From contig NZ_FNKO01000002.1 of NCBI RefSeq assembly GCF_900100925.1, forward strand, positions 434,001 through 498,000: a stretch of DNA of 64,000 bases. The letters are read 5' to 3'. Positions within the stretch are counted from its first letter, which is position 1, and each line of letters begins with the position of its first letter. The notes beneath the pieces were generated by a model. The model had not been told where the DNA came from and ran no database searches. It saw only the letters and a list, made by a program, of their open reading frames with translations. The translations under genes and the position numbers were made by a program. This DNA is from Actinopolyspora saharensis. GTDB lineage: Bacteria; Actinomycetota; Actinomycetes; Mycobacteriales; Pseudonocardiaceae. Positions 57,784 to 64,000 of this stretch are shown in pieces.

Positions 57784-58257
57784 TCAGGAGGCGTTCGCTA
57801 ATGCGATCGTAGGAATCTTGGTCTTGCGAAAAGCGTATACCTCGGCAAATGCCCAAACCAGCACAGTGGCGAGTATGGCGATCGCCACAGCGGGAACGTG
57901 AACCGCGGTGAAGATCCGGAGCAGGGTCACCACCACGAACAGCACGACCACCTTCCCGATGTAGCCACCGAGCGCGGCGACCATGACGAACATCGGGTGC
58001 GAGTCCGCCGTCGCCCGCATCAACCACAGGGTCAACAACGAGGAAGCCGAAGCGACCACGCCACCGATCAGCGCGCCGACCGCCCCCTGGGCACCCACCC
58101 AGAAGGCCCCGACCACCGCGCTGACCAGCACGGTCACCACAGCGGGCCAGACGGCCGCGCGCAGCATCGCGTGGGCGAGCCTGCGGACGGCCACGGCATG
58201 CGGATTGGACTCCGCCCGCCGGGACGACTCGTCGGCCACTTCGGTTGCTTCGCTCAT
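57784..58257 (-). CDS. AtpI-like membrane protein upstream of atpB
   Basis: 157-aa membrane protein with four hydrophobic helices (AAVWPAVVTVLVSAVVGAFWVG, GALIGGVVASASSLLTLWLM, YIGKVVVLFVVVTLLRIF, AIAILATVLVWAFAEVYAF). Its place between wecA and atpB is that of Rv1303 in M. tuberculosis, and it resembles the AtpI/AtpZ group proposed to help assemble the c-ring. A charged N-terminal tail precedes TM1. Assembly role is by position and family. Confidence 0.85.
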   Translation of the reverse strand: MSEATEVADESSRRAESNPHAVAVRRLAHAMLRAAVWPAVVTVLVSAVVGAFWVGAQGAVGALIGGVVASASSLLTLWLMRATADSHPMFVMVAALGGYIGKVVVLFVVVTLLRIFTAVHVPAVAIAILATVLVWAFAEVYAFRKTKIPTIALANAS

Positions 58258-58278
58258 CGCTTCTCCCGCCCGGAAGCA

Positions 58279-59418
58279 CTACCTGGTCCTCATTCGGGGT
58301 ATCGCGGATACGATACCCGCCACGACCACCGCGATCCCGATAGCCCACGCCACCAGAGCCACATCCTCGAACAACGTGAGCGAAACGGCGCCGAAGGCGA
58401 CCACTCCCGCCCACAGGTAGATCAGCAGCACGGCACGCCGCTGCGAGTGCCCGAGCTCGAGCAGGCGGTGGTGCAGGTGCATCTTGTCCGCGTGGAACGG
58501 ACTCCTGCCCGCCCTGGTCCGGCGAACCACCGCCAGGCTCAGGTCCAGCAGCGGGACGAAGAGCACGGCAGCGACCACCAGCAGCGGCGCGAACAGCCCG
58601 AAGGCGTCCAGGCTGGTCGGATCCATCTTTCCCGCGGCCGTGGTACTGGCCGAGGCCAGCATCAGACCGATCAGCATCGAGCCGGAGTCGCCCATGAAGA
58701 TCCTGGCGGGTTGGAAGTTGTAGGGCAGGAACCCCAGGCAGGCCCCGGCTATGGTCGCCGCGATCAGGGCGGGGGGATAGGCGGTGACGTCACCGCCCTG
58801 GTCGTTGAGCAGCCCCAGGCAGAACGCGCAGGTCGCGCTCGCGGCGATCAGGCCGATCCCGGAGGCCAGCCCGTCCAGCCCGTCCACGAAGTTCATCGCG
58901 TTGACCATCGCCACGGTCAGCACCACCGTGAGCAGCTGCCCCTGGTTCCCGCTGAGCACCAGCACCGAACCCGACTCACCGCCCTGGCCGCCCGGCAGCA
59001 TGTACCACTGCAGCCCCATCAGCACGAGGATTCCCGCAGCCGTGACCTGCCCGGCCAGCTTGGTCCACGAGTCCAGTTCGAAGCGGTCGTCCAGCGCGCC
59101 CACCAGGGTGATGAGCCCGCCCGCGATCACCACGGCCAACGCGTCGTTCGAGTAGTCGAACCCGCGCGAGAGCGCGGGCAGATTCCCGGCCAAAAACATT
59201 CCGCCGAGCACACCGGCGTACATCGCGACTCCCCCCATCCGGGGAATCGGGCTGCGGTGCACGTCGCGGTTCCTCGGGTGCGCGACCGCCCCGATGCGCA
59301 GGGCCAGCAATCTGGTCAGGCCGGTGAGCAGAAAGGTCACCGCGGCGGCGGTGAGGCAGACGAGCAGGTACTCCCGTGCGGGCACCCCCGCGGGGGCCCA
59401 GGCTGGAACGGTGTCCAT
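58279..59418 (-). CDS. wecA: UDP-GlcNAc:decaprenyl-phosphate GlcNAc-1-phosphate transferase
   Basis: Polytopic transferase (379 aa) of the MraY/WecA superfamily that starts arabinogalactan-linker or teichoic/O-polymer synthesis on the lipid carrier. Motifs: VGALDDRFELD (aspartate-rich), NAMNFVDGLDGLASG, FMGDSGSMLIG and the basic cytosolic loop DKMHLHHRLLELGHS. These separate WecA from MraY. It corresponds to Rv1302 (rfe). The ATG MDTVP has a GAGG-type site; a GTG six codons earlier is possible. It runs toward the AtpI-like gene, 21 bp away. Confidence 0.94.
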   Translation of the reverse strand: MDTVPAWAPAGVPAREYLLVCLTAAAVTFLLTGLTRLLALRIGAVAHPRNRDVHRSPIPRMGGVAMYAGVLGGMFLAGNLPALSRGFDYSNDALAVVIAGGLITLVGALDDRFELDSWTKLAGQVTAAGILVLMGLQWYMLPGGQGGESGSVLVLSGNQGQLLTVVLTVAMVNAMNFVDGLDGLASGIGLIAASATCAFCLGLLNDQGGDVTAYPPALIAATIAGACLGFLPYNFQPARIFMGDSGSMLIGLMLASASTTAAGKMDPTSLDAFGLFAPLLVVAAVLFVPLLDLSLAVVRRTRAGRSPFHADKMHLHHRLLELGHSQRRAVLLIYLWAGVVAFGAVSLTLFEDVALVAWAIGIAVVVAGIVSAIPRMRTR

Positions 59419-59883
59419 GGCCGCCGCCTCAACCACGCGCGGGCGAGCGGTGCACGGCCACGTCCGAATCCCACGGCGACACAGTCACTGTTGGCGGCTC
59501 CTCGCGAACATCTCCGACGGGCAGAAAGAGCTGGAACTGGGCGCACCCACGGTCGTCACCGAACACCGGATGCCGGGAAACCGTCGGCGTCGCCCACGAG
59601 TCGCATTCGGGGTTCACGCTACCGAGCGCTCGCTCCGCCGACCGAACGGGTCCGTGACCGCACCCGAGCAGCGAACTCACCCGTTCGGGCGAATCGTACT
59701 GCCGCCCGCGCGACCGGGGGCGGCGAAGCTTCCGGCGGAAGACCTCGGCACGACCGGGCGAACACCGGCCCGGTCGTGCCGATCGTCGAGCAAGCGGCGG
59801 AGCCGCTCGTGACCGTCCGTTCAACGGGCACCGCCGCGCAACTCGCCCCCGCTCGAACCGAGCTGGCGAGCTGTCGAGAATCC
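59419..59883. other. Gap between sua5 and wecA
   Basis: 465 bp without a credible gene. It contains the hairpin described separately close to the sua5 end. The half near wecA has no convincing promoter. Confidence 0.45.
59746..59781 (-). terminator. Perfect 14-bp hairpin after sua5
   Basis: CGGCACGACCGGGC pairs exactly with GCCCGGTCGTGCCG around an 8-nt loop, about 100 nt beyond the sua5 stop. Probable terminator isolating sua5 from wecA. Confidence 0.65.
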
Positions 59884-60531
59884 CTACTCGACCGGCAGTT
59901 CCACTCCCAGCTCGGTGGCCAGCTCCGCGCGGCTGACGGCCCCCTCGCGCAGTATCCGGGGGCGCTGTCCGGTCAGATCCACGATGGTCGAGGCGACCGG
60001 CTCCCCGGAGGGACCGCCGTCCAGGTAAACGGGTACGGACTCCCCCAGCTGCTCCCGCGCCTGCTCCGCCGTCGTGGCCGGCGGGTTCCCCGTCGTGTTG
60101 GCGCTCGAGACGGCAAGCGGCCCGACATCGCGCAGCAGGTCCAGCGCGACCGGGTGCAGCGGCATCCGCAGGTTCACCGTTCCGCGGGTCTCGCCCAGGT
60201 CCCAGGACAGCGAAGGCGCCTGCGGCAGCACGAGCGACAGACCACCGGGCCAGAACGCCTCGATGAGCGCCCTCGCCTGCCGGGGAACCGACATCACCAG
60301 CCCGTCGACCGTGTTCCACGAACCGACCAGCACCGGAACCGGCATGTCGGGTCCGCGTCCCTTGGCCGAGAGCAACGCGCGAACGGCTTCGGGATCGAAC
60401 GCGTCCGCCCCGATTCCGTAGACCGTGTCCGTGGGAAGAACGGCGAGTCCGCCACCGCGCAGCGAACTCGCGGCCCTGTTCAGTCCGGCACTGCGACTGT
60501 CCGGGCTGTTGCAATCGTAGACCGTGCTCAC
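59884..60531 (-). CDS. L-threonylcarbamoyladenylate synthase (Sua5/YrdC/TsaC)
   Basis: Enzyme of 215 aa that makes threonylcarbamoyl-AMP for the t6A modification of ANN-decoding tRNAs. Hallmarks are the nucleotide-binding LAVLPTDTVYGIGADAF, KGRGPDMPVPVLV, the FWPGGLSLVLP block, VNLRMPLHPVALDLLRDVGPLAVSSANTTGNP and a final STIVDLTGQRPRILREGAVS. It is the short YrdC-like form. GTG start; the frame is open 47 codons upstream without support. Rv1301 equivalent. Confidence 0.94.
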   Translation of the reverse strand: MSTVYDCNSPDSRSAGLNRAASSLRGGGLAVLPTDTVYGIGADAFDPEAVRALLSAKGRGPDMPVPVLVGSWNTVDGLVMSVPRQARALIEAFWPGGLSLVLPQAPSLSWDLGETRGTVNLRMPLHPVALDLLRDVGPLAVSSANTTGNPPATTAEQAREQLGESVPVYLDGGPSGEPVASTIVDLTGQRPRILREGAVSRAELATELGVELPVE

Positions 60532-60791
60532 GGCACCAGATCCTGGCACGACAGTCCACGGCGGGTGCGAGTGGTGCACCCCGAGCCCTTCGGGCAACAT
60601 GTTCACGGTGATCGACGAGTCGCCAGCGCGTCGAGCTCCTCCCCGCCCCGGCCCTTCCCGGGACCCGCTCACGAGGCGGCGGGGGTTCCGCCGAGCGACC
60701 GCCCATCACGACCGACTCGACGAAGCACTGCTGATCACCGGGTGACCTCTGGGGGTCGAGCCCGGAAATTCCCGTTTCTGGAGGACGAGCG

Positions 60792-61661
60792 ATGACCGCC
60801 CCGCCGCAGGGTGTCCAGACCGAGCAGCTCGGTTTCCCGGCAGGCACGATCCGCTACCACCGCGCAGGCACCTCGGGGCCTGCCGTCGTGCTGCTGCACG
60901 GCGGCGGCATCGACAACGCGCTGCTCAGCTGGCGGCACGCCATCGCTCCGCTCGCCGTCGACCACCGGGTCTACCTCCCGGACCTGCCCAGGCACGGCGG
61001 AAGCAGGAACTGGTACGGCAAAGTCGGCCAGCGCACGCTGGAGGAGGTGCTGCGCTGGCTGCTCGACGCCTGGGGGGTCGAGCGCGCCGTGCTGATCGGG
61101 GCCTCGGTCGGCGGCAGCGCCGCGACCGGGTTCGCGCTGCGGCACCCGCACCGGATGCGCGGGCTCGTGCTGACGGGCTCGGAGGGGTTGCAGCACCGCG
61201 TTCCCGGACAGCTCGCCACCTTCCTGAAGTTGCGCTCACGGTTCTACGGCACGACGGCGGCCAACGTGCTCGGGCTGCACCGCGGTCTGTCCCGCCGCTA
61301 CCTCCTCGACGGGGTGCTGAACGACCCCGCCGGGGTCGTCGACCACGAACAGCTGGTGAACGAGTTCCACGAGGAGCTGCGCGGGAGCGCGTCGTTGTTC
61401 TCCGACTGGCACTCCGAGGCCGTGGGGCGCCGCGCCATGCGGATCAACCACCTCCCCCACCTGGGAGGCATCCGCTGTCCCGTCATGTTCGTGCACGGCG
61501 AGCGCGACGAGCGCGTTCCGGTCTCGGTGGCGCACGAGGCCGCAGCGGCGGTCCCCGGGGCCATGCTGCGCGTGCTGCCCGAAGCCGGGCACTGGTGCCA
61601 CCGCGAGAAGCCCAACGAGTTCAACGCGGCCGTGCGCGAGTTCGTCAACGGCACGCTCTGA
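60792..61661 (+). CDS. Alpha/beta hydrolase (III), inserted between prmC and sua5
   Basis: Hydrolase of 289 aa. LLHGGGIDNALLSWRHAI gives the oxyanion region, Ser105 in IGASVGGSAATG is the nucleophile, VHGERDERVP carries the acid and EAGHWCHREKP the His. It resembles C-C bond hydrolases and lipolytic enzymes of mycolata. GGAGG lies 7 nt before the ATG. It is on the opposite strand to its neighbours and absent from this place in M. tuberculosis, so it looks like a local insertion. Confidence 0.9.
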   Translation: MTAPPQGVQTEQLGFPAGTIRYHRAGTSGPAVVLLHGGGIDNALLSWRHAIAPLAVDHRVYLPDLPRHGGSRNWYGKVGQRTLEEVLRWLLDAWGVERAVLIGASVGGSAATGFALRHPHRMRGLVLTGSEGLQHRVPGQLATFLKLRSRFYGTTAANVLGLHRGLSRRYLLDGVLNDPAGVVDHEQLVNEFHEELRGSASLFSDWHSEAVGRRAMRINHLPHLGGIRCPVMFVHGERDERVPVSVAHEAAAAVPGAMLRVLPEAGHWCHREKPNEFNAAVREFVNGTL

Positions 61662-61712
61662 AGCGCCCGCGCTCTCCCACAGCGCCGGGAATCGGCAGTA
61701 CCCGGCCGGGGG

Positions 61713-62603
61713 TCACCCGCTCCTCGTCGGGTCCCCAGCGGGGTCCCGGCGGGCCGTGGCGAACCTCGGCCGCCCCGCCAGATCGTTGTGCGCCTCGGCA
61801 TCGGTCAGCTCGGAACGGGCCGCCAGCAAGGCCGGCACCGATCCCCCGTGCGTGTCGTCGTGCTCCACGGCGATCCCGCCGCCGGGGGACAGCAGGCGGG
61901 CGGCGTGCGCCACCACGTGACGCAGCACCCGCAATCCGTCCCTTCCCGCGAAGACCGCCGCGGGCGGATCGTGGTCGCCGACCTCGGGCGGGACCGGGGT
62001 GCCCTCCGGAACGTACGGGGGGTTGCAGACCAGCAGGTCCACGCCCCGCTCCCGCTCGGCGAGCAGCCCGGGATCGGTGACGTCCCCCTCGAGCACGTGA
62101 ACCGGGACGTCCCCGGCCAGCCGCCGTCGCTCGGCGTTGTCCCGCGCCCAGCTCAACGCGGTCGGGTCATTGTCCACCGCCAGAACCTCGGCGTCCGGGC
62201 GCTCGTGGGCCAGCGCCAGGGCGAGTCCTCCCGCCCCGGCGCACAGATCGACGACCACGGGATTCCGCAGGCCGCGCAGCCGGTTCAAGCCCCACTCCAG
62301 CAGCTGTTCCGTCTCCGGCCGCGGGACGAAGACGCCGGGGCCCACCGCGAGAGTCACCCGGCCGAGCGCGGCCGCACCGGTCAGGTGCTGCAGCGGGACC
62401 CTGGTGGCCCGTTGCTGGACGAGCCGCTCCAACGAGTCGACCACGGACTGGTCCACCAGGGGAAACATCATCAACTTGGTGCGTTCGACCCCGAGCAGGT
62501 GAGCGGCCAGCATCTCGGCCTCAGCACGGGCGGAGGGGATCCCCGCCGCCGTGAGGACGCGCTCGCCCTCCAGAATCGCCAACCGCAACGGTTTTCGGTC
62601 CAC
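61713..62603 (-). CDS. prmC: Release-factor glutamine methyltransferase
   Basis: PrmC/HemK (296 aa) methylates the glutamine of the GGQ motif in release factors, including the product of the neighbouring prfA. The N-terminal helical domain is followed by the SAM domain: VFVPRPETEQLLEWGL, VDLCAGAGGLALALAHERPD and catalytic LLVCNPPYVPEG. The C-terminal 20 residues are extra and polar. The GTG lies 6 nt after a TAGGGT -10 box, so prmC has its own leaderless transcript despite its usual operon with prfA. Confidence 0.95.
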   Translation of the reverse strand: MDRKPLRLAILEGERVLTAAGIPSARAEAEMLAAHLLGVERTKLMMFPLVDQSVVDSLERLVQQRATRVPLQHLTGAAALGRVTLAVGPGVFVPRPETEQLLEWGLNRLRGLRNPVVVDLCAGAGGLALALAHERPDAEVLAVDNDPTALSWARDNAERRRLAGDVPVHVLEGDVTDPGLLAERERGVDLLVCNPPYVPEGTPVPPEVGDHDPPAAVFAGRDGLRVLRHVVAHAARLLSPGGGIAVEHDDTHGGSVPALLAARSELTDAEAHNDLAGRPRFATARRDPAGDPTRSG

Positions 62604-62609
62604 AGTCGT

Positions 62610-62615
62610 ACCCTA
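62610..62615 (-). promoter_or_regulatory. -10 box for a leaderless prmC mRNA
   Basis: TAGGGT on the minus strand, 6 nt before GTG. Confidence 0.55.
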
Positions 62616-62856
62616 GAGTCCCTCCGCCGGATGAAACGGGCCGCCCTCGGAACAGCCCCTCGAGGACTCCCCGGACCCCCGATCCCCGGAGATTTCGCCG
62701 GGGGCGATTCGATCGCGCGGGGCGGACTCCCAAGCGGCACCTGCCGCTTGCGCCCACCTCCGCGGTCGGCACCGCCGCGGGTCGTCCGGCCCCCCGACAG
62801 AGGTGACCCGTTCGACGCGGGTTCTTCGAGCCCGGGCAGGACGAGGAGATCCGGTG

Positions 62857-62947
62857 CGTGAGTCGGATGCCTCGCAAGGCGGGGAGGGCACGTGGCGCAG
62901 GCCGCTGCTCGAGGTGCCCTCCAACGCTCCCGAGGCGCCGACTCACG
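62857..62947 (-). repeat. Dispersed hairpin repeat, copy E (most divergent)
   Basis: Outer arms CGTGAGTCGG / CCGACTCACG pair perfectly. The middle stem is GGAGGGCAC / GTGCCCTCC (one mismatch-free block after the G-C-A-C core) and the inner stem is GCAG-gccg-CTGC, where copies A-D have GTAG / CTAC. The loop bases resemble copy D (CGTGGC and TCGAG). It lies about 50 nt after the prfA stop. Confidence 0.72.
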
Positions 62948-62999
62948 TGCCGGCTACTCCACCAGCCGGACGAGCCCCGCCCCGCGGGGAAACCGGTCG

Positions 63000-64000
63000 T
63001 CAGACCCCGGCTTCCATCCGCTCCTTCCGATCGGCCTCGCGCAGCGCGCCCAGCACCGAGTCGAGCTCGCCCTCCAGCACGTGGTCGAGGTTGTAGGCCT
63101 TGAAGTTGATGCGGTGGTCCGAGATGCGGTTCTCGGGGAAGTTGTAGGTGCGCACCCGTTCCGAGCGGTCCACGGTGCGAACCTGGCTGCGTCGGGTCTC
63201 GGCGACCTCGCGCTCGGCCTCCTCCTCGGCCATGGCCTGCAGCCGCGCGCGCAGCACCTGGATGGCCCGCGTCTTGTTCTGCAGCTGGGACTTCTGGTTC
63301 TGGCAGGCCACCACGATTCCCGTGGGCAGGTGGGTGACCCGCACGGCGGAGTCCGTGGTGTTCACGCTCTGCCCCCCGGGCCCGGAGGAGCGGTGCACGT
63401 CGATGCGGAGCTCCTTCTCGTCGATCTCCACCTCGACCTCCTCCCGCTCCGGGTACACCAGCACCCCCGCGGCGGAGGTGTGCACCCGCCCCTGGGACTC
63501 GGTCACCGGGACTCGCTGGACGCGGTGAACGCCGCCCTCGAACTTGAGCTTGGCCCAGACGCCCTCCAGGCCGGGCTCGCTCTTCGACTTCACGGCGACG
63601 ATGACGTCCTTGTAGCCGCCGAGATCGGACTCGGTGGCGCCGAGCACCTCGGCCTGCCACCCCTGCCGCTCGGCGAAGCGCAGGTACATGCGGAGCAGGT
63701 CGCCCGCGAACAGCGCGGATTCCTCGCCGCCTTCCCCGGACTTCACCTCGAGCACGACGTCGGAACCGTCCCGCGGGTCCCGCGGAGCCAGCAGTTCGGC
63801 GAGCCGTTCCTCCAGTGCGGGAATCCGGGACTCGAGCTGCTCGGCTTCCCGCGCGAGGGCGGGGTCCTCGCCCGCCAGCTCCCGTGCGGTGGACAGGTCC
63901 GAGCGAACCTGGTCGAGCTCACGCGCCGTGCGCACGATCGGTGTGAGCTCGGCGTGCCGCTTGCCGAGTTTCCGCGCCCGCTCCTGATCGGCGTGCACGT
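63000..64000 (-). CDS. prfA: Peptide chain release factor 1, N-terminus beyond window
   Basis: RF1 recognises UAA and UAG stop codons. About 333 residues are visible and the N-terminal end lies past base 64000. The GGQ motif that triggers peptide release is in [16 protein letters not shown]. The tripeptide region of the codon-recognition domain lies in [19 protein letters not shown], and [17 protein letters not shown] is typical of RF1. The first ATG inside the window is probably internal, as RF1 proteins usually begin about 25 residues earlier. It precedes prmC, whose product methylates its GGQ glutamine. Confidence 0.97.
   Translation of the reverse strand, partial: VHADQERARKLGKRHAELTPIVRTARELDQVRSDLSTARELAGEDPALAREAEQLESRIPALEERLAELLAPRDPRDGSDVVLEVKSGEGGEESALFAGDLLRMYLRFAERQGWQAEVLGATESDLGGYKDVIVAVKSKSEPGLEGVWAKLKFEGGVHRVQRVPVTESQGRVHTSAAGVLVYPEREEVEVEIDEKELRIDVHRSSGPGGQSVNTTDSAVRVTHLPTGIVVACQNQKSQLQNKTRAIQVLRARLQAMAEEEAEREVAETRRSQVRTVDRSERVRTYNFPENRISDHRINFKAYNLDHVLEGELDSVLGALREADRKERMEAGV

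Larger units (their letters stand above)
62604..62999 (-). other. prfA-prmC gap with divergent repeat copy E
   Basis: Unusually long non-coding gap for this gene pair. It holds the prmC promoter at its left end, a 17-bp fragment, TCGGCACCGCCGCGGGT (62766-62782), identical to the flank of repeat copy A, and the full repeat copy E next to prfA. Confidence 0.6.

Overview
This 64 kb stretch is high-GC DNA typical of a filamentous actinobacterium. Gene content and order point to the Pseudonocardiales (an Actinopolyspora or Saccharopolyspora type of organism); this placement is inferred. The backbone matches, in reversed orientation and with insertions, the conserved Mycobacterium tuberculosis block Rv1299 to Rv1328: prfA, prmC, sua5, wecA, an AtpI-like gene, atpBEFHAGDC, DUF2550, PduO-type adenosyltransferase, murA, nucS, methylmalonyl-CoA epimerase, fadA4-type thiolase, thioredoxin-TPR protein and glgP. 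Most genes lie on the minus strand. No tRNA, rRNA, CRISPR array, prophage or insertion sequence was seen.

Layout. 1-2.7 kb: a truncated MFS transporter and an ornithine-lipid-type acyltransferase pair (OlsB-like, OlsA/PlsC-like). 3.2-6.2 kb: etfBA and a DegV protein, divergent. 6.3-14.8 kb: hrpA, a THUMP-like methyltransferase-fold protein, enoyl-CoA hydratase, an ABC ATPase and a TPR membrane protein. 15-22.1 kb: glgP, two tandem zinc-metallopeptidase lipoproteins and a thioredoxin-TPR protein. 22.4-26.7 kb: a chaplin-like secreted peptide, a thiamine-binding-type protein, MarR, DUF3817, DinB and a PH-like membrane protein. 27-35.1 kb: thiolase and methylmalonyl-CoA epimerase (divergent), TetR, an SPW protein, a DivIVA/Scy-like coiled coil, two alpha/beta hydrolases, a small Cys-rich protein and a DUF3558-like lipoprotein. 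35.2-41.7 kb: a co-directional carbon-use cluster (Na+/solute symporter, small membrane partner, aldehyde dehydrogenase, dhaKLM). 42-47 kb: two small ORFs, nucS/Nudix (divergent), LysE exporter, membrane protein, Rieske protein, DUF397 and neighbour. 47-64 kb: murA, cobalamin adenosyltransferase, GNAT, DUF2550, the whole ATP synthase operon, wecA, sua5, alpha/beta hydrolase, prmC and a partial prfA.

Function. The window combines energy conservation (ATP synthase, ETF), acyl-CoA metabolism (thiolase, enoyl-CoA hydratase, epimerase, cobalamin adenosylation), envelope work (murA, wecA, ornithine lipids, lipoproteins), genome maintenance (NucS, DinB), translation termination and fidelity (PrfA, PrmC, Sua5) and three-carbon use (DhaKLM).

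Two non-coding patterns stand out. First, a family of about 100-nt imperfect palindromes occurs five times. Stems covary between copies while the internal-loop bases stay constant. Each site lies about 40-50 nt beyond the stop codon of a minus-strand gene, in fixed polarity. Second, about a dozen genes have a TANNNT hexamer 6-8 nt before the start codon, the arrangement expected of leaderless mRNAs. That pattern also settles several start codons.
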